Source: JAMOBE01 sp039908285
GTDB taxonomy: Bacteria > Pseudomonadota > Alphaproteobacteria > Rhodospirillales > Rhodospirillaceae
Reading direction: 5' to 3'
NCBI GenBank assembly: GCA_039908285.1
Contig: JAMOBE010000019.1
Span: 1 to 51,562, forward strand
DNA: 51,562 bases
Part shown: in pieces, positions 1 through 8,927 of the stretch
Layout: each line of letters starts with the position of its first letter
Numbering within the stretch: position 1 is the stretch's first letter
The notes under the pieces: model-generated
Seen by the model: the letters and a program-made list of their open reading frames with translations, nothing else
Database searches by the model: none
What the model was told of the DNA's origin: nothing
Program-made: the position numbers and the translations under genes

Positions 1-1593
1 TCGATCCAGGCGATGGTGGCGGTCGGCTTTCTCGCGTTCATCATCTTCACCTCCAATCCCTTCCTCCGCCTTGCCGAGGCGCCGGTCAACGGCAACGGCC
101 TCAACCCCCTGCTGCAGGATCCGGGGCTCGCCTTCCATCCGCCGTTCCTCTACCTGGGCTACGTCGGGTTCTCGATGGCCTTTTCCTTCGCCATCGCCGC
201 GCTGATCGAGGGGCGGGTCGATGCGGCGTGGGCGCGCTGGGTGCGGCCGTGGACTCTCGTCGCCTGGTGCTTCCTCACCCTTGGCATCGCCCTTGGCTCG
301 TGGTGGGCGTACTACACCCTGGGGTGGGGCGGCTGGTGGTACTGGGATCCGGTGGAGAACGCCTCGTTCATGCCGTGGCTGGCGGGAACGGCGCTGCTGC
401 ACAGCGTGATCGTCGTCGAGAAGCGCAACGCCCTGAAGAGCTGGACCATTCTTCTCGCGGTCCTGACCTTCGGTCTCAGCCTGCTCGGCACGTTCCTGGT
501 GCGCTCGGGCGTGATCACCTCGGTGCACAGCTTTGCGAGCGATCCCGGGCGCGGCGTGTTCATCCTGGTGCTCCTGACCCTGGCCGTCGGCGGGTCGCTG
601 ACCCTTTATGCCGCGCGGGCCGGCTCGCTGCGGTCGGGCAGTCTGTTCGCGCCGGCCTCGCGGGAGGGGAGCCTGGTGCTCAACAATGCCCTGATGAGCG
701 CCGGGGCCGGCACGGTGCTGCTCGGCACCCTCTATCCCCTGTTCGCCGAGGCCCTCGACCTTGGCAAGATTTCCGTCGGTCCCCCGTTCTACAACGGGGT
801 GTTCCTGCCGCTGATGGTGCCGATGGTGGTGGTGATGGCGCTCGGGCCGTTCCTGGCCTGGAAGCGGGCCGACCTGCCGGGAGCCCTGCGCCGGGCCTGG
901 CTTGGCCTGGCGGCGGCGGCGCTGGCGGTGGTCGCCACCCTGGTGTTCGCCCCGGCCGGCGGGCCGTGGTGGGCTCCGGGGGGCATGGCCCTGGCCGCCT
1001 GGCTGCTGGTGGCGACGGCCAGCGACTGGAGCCGCCGGCTCGGCGAGGGGCCGAAAGGCCAGATCCTGCGGCGCATCGGCCGCCTGCCCCGCGCGGCCCA
1101 TGGCATGGCTCTTGCGCATTGCGGCCTGGCGGTGGTGATCGTCGGCATCGTCGGGTCGTCGGCGTGGAAGATCGAGAAGTTGCAGACGATGCGACCGGGG
1201 GAAAGCATGGAGTTGGCCGGCTATCAGGTTCGTTTCGACGGCGTCAGATCCTTCCGCGGCCCCAATTTCGACTCGACCCAGGCCTCCCTTTCCGTTTCGC
1301 GGGACGGGCGGGCGGTGACGGTTCTCACGCCCGAGAGACGGCAGTACCAGCGGCCCCCGCGGCCGACCACCGTGACCTCCATTCACATGGACCTGATCGG
1401 CGACGTCTATGCGGCGCTGGGCGAGGCGGGCGGCGGTGACGGACACGGACACGTCATCCGGCTCTATTACAACCCTCTGGTGCCCTGGCTGTGGGCCGGC
1501 TCGCTCGCCATCGTCCTCGGCGGGGCGGTCGCGCTGACCGACCGGCGGCGGCGCATCGGCGCGCCGACCCGCGGCCGGTCCGTGGCCGGTTGA
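1..1593 (+). CDS. ccmF: Cytochrome c heme lyase subunit CcmF, 5'-truncated by the window edge
   Basis: CcmF is the integral-membrane part of the heme ligation complex (CcmF-CcmH-CcmI) that attaches heme to apocytochrome c in the periplasm. The frame is open from base 1, so the gene begins outside the window; about 530 codons are seen against roughly 650 in the family. The heme-handling tryptophan-rich motif WGGWWYWDPVEN is at 325-360, preceded by the conserved HPPFLYLGYVG segment near 136-168. Many hydrophobic segments follow, and the end has a periplasmic domain (about 1150-1470) and a last membrane helix (about 1480-1530). ccmG starts 10 bases after the stop, so the genes are one operon. 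Identification is firm; only the N-terminus is unknown. Confidence 0.96.
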   Translation, partial: SIQAMVAVGFLAFIIFTSNPFLRLAEAPVNGNGLNPLLQDPGLAFHPPFLYLGYVGFSMAFSFAIAALIEGRVDAAWARWVRPWTLVAWCFLTLGIALGSWWAYYTLGWGGWWYWDPVENASFMPWLAGTALLHSVIVVEKRNALKSWTILLAVLTFGLSLLGTFLVRSGVITSVHSFASDPGRGVFILVLLTLAVGGSLTLYAARAGSLRSGSLFAPASREGSLVLNNALMSAGAGTVLLGTLYPLFAEALDLGKISVGPPFYNGVFLPLMVPMVVVMALGPFLAWKRADLPGALRRAWLGLAAAALAVVATLVFAPAGGPWWAPGGMALAAWLLVATASDWSRRLGEGPKGQILRRIGRLPRAAHGMALAHCGLAVVIVGIVGSSAWKIEKLQTMRPGESMELAGYQVRFDGVRSFRGPNFDSTQASLSVSRDGRAVTVLTPERRQYQRPPRPTTVTSIHMDLIGDVYAALGEAGGGDGHGHVIRLYYNPLVPWLWAGSLAIVLGGAVALTDRRRRIGAPTRGRSVAG

Positions 1594-1603
1594 GGAGAGC
1601 CCC

Positions 1604-2134
1604 ATGCGCTGGATCGCCTATGTCCTTCCGCTGGCCCTGTTTCTGGTCCTGGTGGGGTTCTTCCTGCGTGGCCTTGGGATCGATCCGGCGCGGGTGCCCT
1701 CGCCGCTGATCGGCAAGCCGGCGCCGGAGTTCGCCCTGCCGGCCCTGGACAGCCGGACGGTCGGGGTCACCACCGAGGCCCTGAAGGGACGCCCTTCCCT
1801 GATCAATTTCTTCGCGTCCTGGTGCGTGCCGTGCCGGCTTGAGCATCCGCTGCTGATGGCGGTCGCGGCGCGGCGCGATATCGCCATCATCGGCATCGCC
1901 TACAAGGACAAGCCCGAGGACGCCCGCCGCTGGGTGGAGACCTATGGCGACCCCTATGAACGGATCGCCGCCGACGCCGACGGCCGGGCGGCCATCGACT
2001 GGGGGGTATACGGCGTGCCGGAAAGTTACGTGGTCGACCGGGGGGGCATCATCCGCTACAAGCAGATCGGCCCGCTGTCCCAGCGGGACATGGAAGAGAC
2101 CGTGCTGCCCCTGCTGAAGGAGCTGTCGCGATGA
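1604..2134 (+). CDS. ccmG: Thiol:disulfide interchange protein CcmG/DsbE
   Basis: A membrane-anchored periplasmic thioredoxin that keeps the cysteines of apocytochrome c or CcmH reduced before heme attachment. The 176-residue protein has one N-terminal hydrophobic anchor (about residues 4-22) and a thioredoxin fold with the active site WCVPC at residues 73-77 and the cis-proline segment GVPES near 137-141, both typical of CcmG. Length matches the family. It lies 10 bases after ccmF, and its stop codon overlaps the ccmH start by four bases (ATGA), so translation is probably coupled. The call is well supported by motif and by position in the ccmFGHI order. Confidence 0.96.
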   Translation: MRWIAYVLPLALFLVLVGFFLRGLGIDPARVPSPLIGKPAPEFALPALDSRTVGVTTEALKGRPSLINFFASWCVPCRLEHPLLMAVAARRDIAIIGIAYKDKPEDARRWVETYGDPYERIAADADGRAAIDWGVYGVPESYVVDRGGIIRYKQIGPLSQRDMEETVLPLLKELSR

Positions 2135-2601
2135 AGAGACTGCTGCTGGCGCTCCTGGTGTGGACCTGCACCGCGGTCGGCGCCCTGGCCGTCAACCCGA
2201 ACGAGGTGCTGCCCGATCCGGCGCTTGAACAGCGGGCCCGCGATATCGGCCGCGACCTGCGCTGTCTGGTCTGCCAGAACCAGTCCATCGACGACTCCGA
2301 TGCCGACCTCGCCCGCGACCTGCGGGTCATCGTCCGTCAGCGCCTGACGGCCGGAGACAGCGACGAGAAGGTGATGCGCTATGTGGTGGACCGCTATGGC
2401 GAGTACGTGCTGCTGCGGCCGCCGGTGAACGTGCGCACCTATGTGCTGTGGTTTGGGCCGCCGCTGATCTTCGCGGGAGCCCTGGCCGTGGTCTTCGCCT
2501 TCTACCGGCGGGGGCCGTCGGCGGGTGAGGCGATCCTCCCCCTTACGGTGGAAGAAGCGAGACAGGTGGAACGGCTCAGCCGGGAGCATTCAGAGACATG
2601 A
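2131..2601 (+). CDS. ccmH: Cytochrome c-type biogenesis protein CcmH (CcmL-type)
   Basis: The thiol-oxidoreductase subunit of the heme ligation complex, facing the periplasm. The 156-residue protein has a cleavable-looking signal sequence (residues 1-20), the diagnostic motif RCLVCQNQSI at residues 44-53 with redox cysteines 45 and 48, and a single membrane helix near residues 105-125. This is the short form of CcmH; the TPR part is a separate gene, ccmI, directly downstream. It overlaps ccmG at the start and ccmI at the end (ATGA at 2598-2601), which supports tight co-translation of the cluster. Confidence 0.96.
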   Translation: MKRLLLALLVWTCTAVGALAVNPNEVLPDPALEQRARDIGRDLRCLVCQNQSIDDSDADLARDLRVIVRQRLTAGDSDEKVMRYVVDRYGEYVLLRPPVNVRTYVLWFGPPLIFAGALAVVFAFYRRGPSAGEAILPLTVEEARQVERLSREHSET

Positions 2602-4034
2602 CCGTGTGGATCGTCATCACCGTACTGACCATGGCCACCCTGGCCGCCCTGGTCCTTCCCGTGCTCTACCGGCCGGTCAGCCTGCGGCCGCGCGCCGATC
2701 ATGACCTGCAGGTTTTTCGCGACCAGCTGGCCGAGGTGGACCGGGACATCGAGCTTGGCGTGCTGTCGGCGGAACAGGGGGAGGCGGTGCGGCTCGAGGT
2801 GCGGCGACGCATGCTGGCCGCCGCGGCGGTGCGGGATGATGCGTCCCCGGCCGGCCGGACCTATCACAAGGCCGTGGTGGTCGTGGTGGCGGTGTTCGTT
2901 CCGGTGGCCAGCCTTGGACTGTACGGCGCGCTGGGATCGCCCGAAATCCCCGACCAGCCGTATGCGGTGGCGCAGGCGGCGCGGATGGGAGGCGGGTACG
3001 ACACCGCCGCCATCCAGTCGATGGTGGACAAGCTGGCGGAGCGGCTGAAGGCCAACCCGGGGGATGCGGGCGGCTGGCTGATGCTGGGGCGGTCCTACCG
3101 GACCCTCGGGCGCAACGACGACGCGGTCGCCGCCATGCGCAAGGCGGTGGCGCTGGAGGCGGGCTCGGCGGAGGCGTGGAGCATGCTGGGCGAGGCGATC
3201 ACCGCTGCCAATGAGGGCATGGTGGTGCCGGAGGCGCGCGGGGCGCTGCTCAACGCCGTGCGGCTTGATCGGCAGGAGACGCGGGCGCGCTTCTACCTTG
3301 GCCTGGCGCGGGCGCAGATCGATGACGCCCGGGGAGCCATCGCCGTGTGGAAGGACCTGGAGGCGGGGTCGCCCGCCGACGCCCCATGGCTTCCCCAGTT
3401 GCGCAAGATGATGGCCGAGGTGGCAGCGGCCAGCGGCGTCGTCCCCTCGACCGTCGAGGCCAGGGGAGAACTGGAGCTGACGGGAACGGCGGCGAACAGT
3501 GCCACTCCCACTCCCGCTTCCGCTCCCAGTCCCGGTCCCAGTCCGGCTCCGCATTCTGCGGCCGCCGGCCCGACCGCCCATGGCTCGGGCGGCGCCAACG
3601 AGGAGGAGGCCGTCCGCCAGCGGGTCGAAAACTTGGCCGCCCGGCTGGAGAAGACCCCCGGCGACGCCGCGGGGTGGGCCATGCTGGGGCGGTCCTATGC
3701 GACGCTGGGTGAGAGGACGAAGTCGCAGCAGGCCTACCTCAAGGCCATGACGCTCAGCCCCCGCGACGTGGGGATGCGTCTTTCCTATGCCGAGACGTTG
3801 CTTTCCGGCGATGGCCCCGACGACATCCTGCCCGGGCCGTTCGTCGCCGTGATGCGCGAGGTGCTGACGATCGACCAGGATCAGGCCGACGCTCTGTATT
3901 ACGTCGGACTGGCCGAGGTCCAGGCGGGCCGTGGCGCCGACGCCAGGGCCTACTGGCAGCGGCTGCTGGCCAGCCTGCCCAAGGGGAGCGCCGAATACCA
4001 GCAGTTGGAGCAGGAGATCCAGTCCCTGAAATAG
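2598..4034 (+). CDS. ccmI: Cytochrome c biogenesis TPR protein CcmI/CycH
   Basis: CcmI is the apocytochrome c chaperone of the heme ligation complex: its TPR domain binds the C-terminus of apocytochromes. The 478-residue protein has two N-terminal membrane helices (about residues 2-20 and 93-112) separated by a cytoplasmic loop with a leucine-zipper-like pattern. A first TPR block (about 150-260) is followed by a low-complexity Pro/Ser/Ala linker (about 297-330) and a second TPR block. The two TPR starts are near-copies: PGDAGGWLMLGRSYRTLG and PGDAAGWAMLGRSYATLG, suggesting internal duplication. It is the last gene of ccmFGHI. No simple terminator follows, only the palindromic spacer at 4120-4420. 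Confidence 0.93.
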   Translation: MTVWIVITVLTMATLAALVLPVLYRPVSLRPRADHDLQVFRDQLAEVDRDIELGVLSAEQGEAVRLEVRRRMLAAAAVRDDASPAGRTYHKAVVVVVAVFVPVASLGLYGALGSPEIPDQPYAVAQAARMGGGYDTAAIQSMVDKLAERLKANPGDAGGWLMLGRSYRTLGRNDDAVAAMRKAVALEAGSAEAWSMLGEAITAANEGMVVPEARGALLNAVRLDRQETRARFYLGLARAQIDDARGAIAVWKDLEAGSPADAPWLPQLRKMMAEVAAASGVVPSTVEARGELELTGTAANSATPTPASAPSPGPSPAPHSAAAGPTAHGSGGANEEEAVRQRVENLAARLEKTPGDAAGWAMLGRSYATLGERTKSQQAYLKAMTLSPRDVGMRLSYAETLLSGDGPDDILPGPFVAVMREVLTIDQDQADALYYVGLAEVQAGRGADARAYWQRLLASLPKGSAEYQQLEQEIQSLK

Positions 4035-4540
4035 GGGAGCGTCTTCAACGCCCGCCCGGCAGGATGCGACGTGACCGCCCGCCGGAGCGCAACGCAGGTG
4101 GTGCAACATGGTTGGGAACCGCTCTAGAGCGTTTTCCGCCTGAGCGGAAACGCTCTAGAATTTGCCTCTGGCCGCTCAAGCGCCGCGCGGGCTTTTCGCA
4201 GTTTCCGCTTGAGCGGAAACTGCTCTAAATCCGGCAGCCCCAAGTGTAATACCGGCGAGCGTAATGACTGACCCATGAAAGAATTGGGCTGCCGCCCAAA
4301 CCCGCCGTCGTGCCAAGGGCATGCGTTGCGCATGATGGCCTGTAGGCCTTTGGAAACCCATTGATGGGGGTTTGGGGCCTTCAGGCCCCAAGCGGGTTTG
4401 GGCGGCAACCCAAGACTTTCTTTCGTACAAACGAGTCGATCTTTACGCTCGACGGTATAATTCGTTATACAGTTTCACGCCGATTGCGATGACCGCGCGG
4501 CGTATGGCATCCTGCGCCTCCCCCCATGGAGACGGATACG
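4035..4540. repeat. Palindrome-rich intergenic region after ccmI
   Basis: No convincing gene is seen here. There are three inverted-repeat structures. One stem (4123-4159) pairs TCTAGAGCGTTTTCCGC with GCGGAAACGCTCTAGA. A second (4198-4223) pairs GCAGTTTCCGC with GCGGAAACTGC. A third, larger one pairs arms of 29 bases (4277-4305 with 4392-4420, three mismatches) around smaller stems, including GGGGCCTTCAGGCCCC at about 4374-4389. The GAGCGGAAAC-type palindromes resemble dispersed intergenic repeats common in alphaproteobacterial genomes. Long-range pairing could end ccm transcription, but no U-tract follows the stems, so a terminator role is only possible. Confidence 0.8.
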
Positions 4541-5422
4541 GTGAAATTCAGCATCTTTCTTGGCAATCACGATCGGCAGCAGTTCGATCTCCTGCGCGAC
4601 ATGGTCATGACCTTCCGCTATGGGCTGGAGGAGCTTGGACATTCGGTGGTCATTTCCGATTACACGCTGTTCCACGATCGCATGAACCTGATCTTCGAAG
4701 ACTTCGGCGAGACGTTCAATGCCAAGTTCATCGGCCCCAACAGGGATGTCCCCTACGGCATCATCTGCACCGAACCCTTCGACGGGGAAAGGCTCATCAC
4801 CTACGGCACCCACCCGTACCGCACCCAGGGGTTCCTGGCCGCGGCCCGGGATGCGCGGTTCCTGTGGTGCTTCCTGGATGGCTCCACCGAGATCTATCGG
4901 TCCGCGATCGCCAACGGCCAGTGCCACTACGTGCCCCTCGGCTACGTGGAGAAACTGGCCGAGACGCGCCATCTGCCGATGGCCGAGCGCGACATCGACA
5001 TCCTGTTCTTCGGCCGCGTCACCCCCTACCGCGAGGCCGTCCTGGACGAACTGGCCGCGCGGGGGTGCGGGGTCATGGCCACCAACCGCTCGGCACAGGT
5101 CTTCGTCCGCAACGCCTTCATCGAGCGGAGCAAACTCAACCTGGCGATGAAGCTGGACGAAACCTGGGAGCACACCTCGCCCGGCCGGCTTTCCTATCTC
5201 GTGATCAACGGCCAGCCGACCCTGGCCGAGCGCTGCCGCTTCGCCGACCCGGTGGAGGGCTACGTCTTTCCCACCTCCCACGCCCTCATAGTCGAGCGCT
5301 GCCTGGAGATTCTCGGCAACATCGAGGAGAACGCCATTCTCGCCAGGAAGCTTGCCGAACGGTTCAAGGTGGAGCGGCGCATGGCCGCCTTCCTCGCGCC
5401 GGCCATCGACGCCATATCCTGA
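4541..5422 (+). CDS. Putative glycosyltransferase (CgeB/GT-B-like), paralogue of the gene at 8928
   Basis: A 293-residue protein without signal peptide. The C-terminal half carries DIDILFFGRVTPYREAVLD, an arrangement typical of CgeB-like GT-B glycosyltransferases, followed by a segment with regular SKLNLAMKL and RLSYLVINGQP patterns expected for the sugar-nucleotide-binding half. The whole protein aligns with the one at 8928-9896, beginning with VKFSIFLGNHDR against MHFNIILSNHHQ. That alignment and a GGAG at 4528-4531 favour the GTG at 4541 over the ATG at 4526. The acceptor is unknown. It converges on the OGT-like gene downstream, which suggests a role in protein or surface glycosylation (inference). 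Confidence 0.62.
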   Translation: MKFSIFLGNHDRQQFDLLRDMVMTFRYGLEELGHSVVISDYTLFHDRMNLIFEDFGETFNAKFIGPNRDVPYGIICTEPFDGERLITYGTHPYRTQGFLAAARDARFLWCFLDGSTEIYRSAIANGQCHYVPLGYVEKLAETRHLPMAERDIDILFFGRVTPYREAVLDELAARGCGVMATNRSAQVFVRNAFIERSKLNLAMKLDETWEHTSPGRLSYLVINGQPTLAERCRFADPVEGYVFPTSHALIVERCLEILGNIEENAILARKLAERFKVERRMAAFLAPAIDAIS

Positions 5423-5437
5423 CGGCCGCCCCAGGAA

Positions 5438-7366
5438 TTACCGCACGCACCAGCGGCGCCACATCTCGCGGTAGGCGGCCTCCACGTCGCGGGTCAGCCC
5501 GTCGATGTCGAGGAAGGCGGCACAGGCAAGCGCCGCCTGGAGACGGGGACGCTCGGCCGCCAGACGCTCGCGGTCCCGGCCCAGCGTCACCGCCAGGGCG
5601 ACGTAGGACTCGACCGTCGTGGTGACCAGGTCGTGCCGGCCGATCGCCTCGAGGACCGCCGCCGCCACCCGGCCCGCCCAGCGGTCACCGCGCAGGGCTA
5701 CCGTCGGCACGCCCATCCACAGGGCCTCCAGCGCCGTCGCGCCGCCGTCGCAGGGGAAGGTCTCGAGCGCCACGTCGATGTGCCGGCAGTCGTCCGATGG
5801 TCCCTCCGGCGACGGCTTGGCCAGAACCAGCCGGCCATCGCCGATGCCATGGGCGGCGAACCCCCGGGTCAGCACCTCGCGTGTCCCGCGCTGCCCAAGC
5901 TGCCGCGACGAAAGGACGAGCCGCGAGTCAGGTACCCGGTGCAGGATCGTCGACCACGCTTCGACCACCCCCGGTCCGATCTTGATGGGATTGCCGCGAA
6001 AGCCGAAGGTCACCGGCCCGCCCCCCAGGCAGGGCGGCGGCGGGCACTGGGGCGCCGTCCCCTCCGGCCGGCCGCAGCAGGCAAGACGCGGCAGGTGATG
6101 AACCCGCTCGCTGTAGAAGCGCTCCTCTCCCGGCGCGATCAGGGCCGGGTGGGCCAGGATGGCGTCGATGCTCGACAGCCCCGTGGTGTTGGGATACCCG
6201 GGCCAGGTCACCTGCACCGGGGCCGGCCGGCGGGTGAATACCAGCAGCCGGTTGTCGACGGTGTGTCCGGCCAGGTCCACCAGGATGTCGATGCGGTCCT
6301 CGCGGATCAGCTGAGCGAGGGCGTCGTCGTCCAGGCCGCCGGTGGCGCGCCATGCGTCGGCGTTCCTCCGCAGACGCTCTGACGCGGCGTCGGGGCGGTC
6401 CAGTTCGGCATAGCAGAACACCTCGACGACCGCGCGATCATGGGCGGCCAGGACCTGCTCGATGAAGTGGGACGAGCCGTGACGATGGAAATCCGGCGAC
6501 ACGTATCCCACCCGCAGCCGCCGCCCGGGGTCGGGGTCGTCCTCCCGGAAGGAGAGGGGGGCCGGACCGGCCGGATCATGGCGGAGGCCGAATCCGCGAT
6601 GGGCCTCGAACACCCTCTCGCGCGGGAGATCGTGGGCGTAGTTCAGCAGCACCAGGAGATCGTCGAGGGCCGGAGCATAGTCCGGATCCACGGCCAGCGC
6701 CGCCCGGCAGGCGGCGATCGCCTCGTCCAGCCGGCATTGCTCCTTGAGGACGATGCCGAGCGCCCGGTGGGCCTCGCGGAAGTCGGGACGGACGGCGATG
6801 GCCTGGCGATAGGCGGCGGCGGCCTCCTCCAGCCGGTTGTGACGGCGCAGCGCCAGGCCCAGATTGTAATGGGCGGGGGCATGGTCCGGGCACACGGCGA
6901 TGGCGGCGCGGAATTCCTGCTCCGCCGCCGCCAGTCGCCCCATGTCCATCAGCGCGGTGCCGATGTTGATGTGGGCGTCGACGAAGCGGGGCTCGATGGC
7001 CATGGCCCGGCGATAGGCGGCGATGGCCTCCTCCGGCCGGCCCTGCTGGACCAGCGCATTGCCGAGGTTGTAGTGGAAATCGGCCACCCCGTCGTTGACG
7101 GCGATGGCCTGGCGGATCAGGTCCACGGCCAGGTCGTAGCGCCCGGCCCGCCGCGCCACCACCCCAAGGAGGTGCAGCGCGTCGGCGTGATCGGGCTGGA
7201 CGTCCAGGATCTCACGATAGAGGGTTTCGGCCTCGGCCAGCCGGCCGGCCTGGTGGTGGTGGACGGCGTCGGCCAGGGTCTGCCGGATGGCAGCCTCGAC
7301 CCCCGGCCGCGAGGGCGCGGCGCTGCGGCCGAACTTGGCCTGTAGACGATGATGCTTTCGGTTCAT
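5438..7366 (-). CDS. TPR protein with O-GlcNAc transferase (SPINDLY-like, GT41) C-terminal domain
   Basis: A cytoplasmic protein of about 642 residues. The N-terminal part (about residues 30-270) is six or more tetratricopeptide repeats with repeated patterns such as HYNLGLALRRHNRLEEAAAAYRQAI. The C-terminal part (about 290-640) is the bacterial O-linked GlcNAc-transferase-like catalytic region, with RVGYVSPDFHRHGSSHF, DILVDLAGHTVDNRLLVF and VTWPGYPNTTGLSSIDA, all characteristic of GT41/SPINDLY proteins. Bacterial members modify Ser/Thr of proteins, in some alphaproteobacteria flagellin. The start at 7366 (MNRKHHRLQAKFG) is preferred because this family commonly begins MNRxxRR.; an in-frame ATG at 7420 is an alternative. 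The methyltransferase gene upstream is on the same strand. Confidence 0.85.
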   Translation of the reverse strand: MNRKHHRLQAKFGRSAAPSRPGVEAAIRQTLADAVHHHQAGRLAEAETLYREILDVQPDHADALHLLGVVARRAGRYDLAVDLIRQAIAVNDGVADFHYNLGNALVQQGRPEEAIAAYRRAMAIEPRFVDAHINIGTALMDMGRLAAAEQEFRAAIAVCPDHAPAHYNLGLALRRHNRLEEAAAAYRQAIAVRPDFREAHRALGIVLKEQCRLDEAIAACRAALAVDPDYAPALDDLLVLLNYAHDLPRERVFEAHRGFGLRHDPAGPAPLSFREDDPDPGRRLRVGYVSPDFHRHGSSHFIEQVLAAHDRAVVEVFCYAELDRPDAASERLRRNADAWRATGGLDDDALAQLIREDRIDILVDLAGHTVDNRLLVFTRRPAPVQVTWPGYPNTTGLSSIDAILAHPALIAPGEERFYSERVHHLPRLACCGRPEGTAPQCPPPPCLGGGPVTFGFRGNPIKIGPGVVEAWSTILHRVPDSRLVLSSRQLGQRGTREVLTRGFAAHGIGDGRLVLAKPSPEGPSDDCRHIDVALETFPCDGGATALEALWMGVPTVALRGDRWAGRVAAAVLEAIGRHDLVTTTVESYVALAVTLGRDRERLAAERPRLQAALACAAFLDIDGLTRDVEAAYREMWRRWCVR

Positions 7367-7597
7367 CCCGGCCGCTATGGCGAACGTTGGCGTCGGGCCG
7401 GATGATTGCCCGGAAACCATCCCCGGCGCAACCCCGAGACCGCCCCCCGGCCGTGATATTTTGCGGCATCATTTTTCAGGCGTCCGCACTGGATGGGCAC
7501 GAAGTATTCCGCCATGGGTGGCCGTGGTCTGATGTGCCAATCCGAATTCCGTCCAGATCAGGAAATCTGACGTTGACGGACGTCCCTCTCCCCCGGA

Positions 7598-8782
7598 TCA
7601 GGCCCTGCTCAAGGTGATATGGCCGAGTCGCCACATTTGTCTGAAAAAGGCGCGTCCGGTGGCGGCGCTGGCATCATCCGCCCCACACAGAGCCAGGATG
7701 GCGCCGACGGTCCGCCTGCCGTCGATGGCGAGGAACAGGCTGCGCTCCAGGCCCTGCAGCCCCATGGAGTGCCACTCGCGCTTCACGGTGACGAGGCCAT
7801 CCCGATCGTCGGCCTGAAGCAGGGGCATGCGGGCCGCCACCAGGTCGGCGAGTCCAGGCCCATCGATGTCGATGGCGAACCCGGGCCTCCGTCGGGCAAG
7901 AAAGCGATGGGTGCCGCGCGCCTGGGTCAGAAGCTCGACGACGGCCCACTGCTCGGCGTCGGGCAGCGCCATGACCCGTTCGTAGAGCGGGGAAACACCG
8001 TCGAAGGGACCGTCGGGATAATACTCCAGATTATCAATCCATCCCTGAAACACCAGTCCGCAGTTCGACAGCAGAGCCAATATCTCGGGTACGGTATAGG
8101 CCCGGTCCTGCGGATGCAGGAAGGTATCGACGATGGCGCCGTCATGGCGCAACTCCGGGGTATTCCGAACATAGCGCTGCACCACGTGCGATTCCGGCAG
8201 AACCTCAACAAGTCCGCGCGCGAACGCCACCCCTGGAGGGTCCTGGCCGATACCGAGCCGGCGAAGCGCCTCCTGCACCATGTAGACGCCGAGGCGCAGA
8301 TAGCGGCCATACAGCATCAGGTTGATCACGCCGTCGTCCTCCAGCACCTCGACCAGCGCCCGCAGCCCGGCCTCCGGGTCGGGGAGGTGGTGGAGGACGC
8401 CGGTGCAGGTGATCAGGTCGAACCGCCGGCCCAGCGAGGAGGCCTCGTGCAGGTCCAGGGCGTGGAGGTCAAGGTTGGCGAGGCCATGCTTTTCCTTCAG
8501 CGCGGCCGAGTTCCGCAGGCTGGTTTCGCTGAGATCGATACCGACCACGGTCGCCTGCGGATTGGTATAGGCGAGGTAGGCAGCCTGGGAGGTGCCGCAA
8601 CCGGCGACCAGGATCGACATCCTGGGGTCATGGGCTCGCTCCGGCCAGAACTGCGCGCGATACAGCGACGGATCGCTCCTGAGATGGCCACCCTGCGCCA
8701 CCAGGGCCGCGATGTCGGTGACCGGCTCGGGATAGACCCACGTCTCGTACTGCTTTCTGACCAGTTGAGTGATGTTGTCCAC
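7598..8782 (-). CDS. SAM-dependent class I methyltransferase with C-terminal extension
   Basis: A 394-residue protein. Residues about 55-160 form a Rossmann methyltransferase core: motif I is SILVAGCGTSQAAYL (residues 56-70), the acidic ribose-binding residue is in VVGIDLS (79-85), and the catalytic-face segment is FDLITCTGVLHHLPDPEAGL. The C-terminal third is unusual for a simple methyltransferase and ends with a small region (SLFLAIDGRRTVGAILAL) resembling the winged-helix-like DG..T.GEI motifs of PqqD-type or split regulatory domains. Related enzymes occur beside TPR glycosyltransferases. The substrate is unknown. The 177-base spacer before the OGT-like gene downstream leaves room for a second promoter. 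Confidence 0.8.
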   Translation of the reverse strand: MDNITQLVRKQYETWVYPEPVTDIAALVAQGGHLRSDPSLYRAQFWPERAHDPRMSILVAGCGTSQAAYLAYTNPQATVVGIDLSETSLRNSAALKEKHGLANLDLHALDLHEASSLGRRFDLITCTGVLHHLPDPEAGLRALVEVLEDDGVINLMLYGRYLRLGVYMVQEALRRLGIGQDPPGVAFARGLVEVLPESHVVQRYVRNTPELRHDGAIVDTFLHPQDRAYTVPEILALLSNCGLVFQGWIDNLEYYPDGPFDGVSPLYERVMALPDAEQWAVVELLTQARGTHRFLARRRPGFAIDIDGPGLADLVAARMPLLQADDRDGLVTVKREWHSMGLQGLERSLFLAIDGRRTVGAILALCGADDASAATGRAFFRQMWRLGHITLSRA

Positions 8783-8927
8783 GGCGGTGCCTCAAGTGCC
8801 ATTTCGACCTTTATGCACTAGAGCAGAGTCCACTGTCATCTCGATTCGAGGAAGATGAACATGGATGCATTTTACGGCGCGGAATGTCATTTTGGGGGCA
8901 TGCGCCGGCGAAAATTGGGCACCATCG

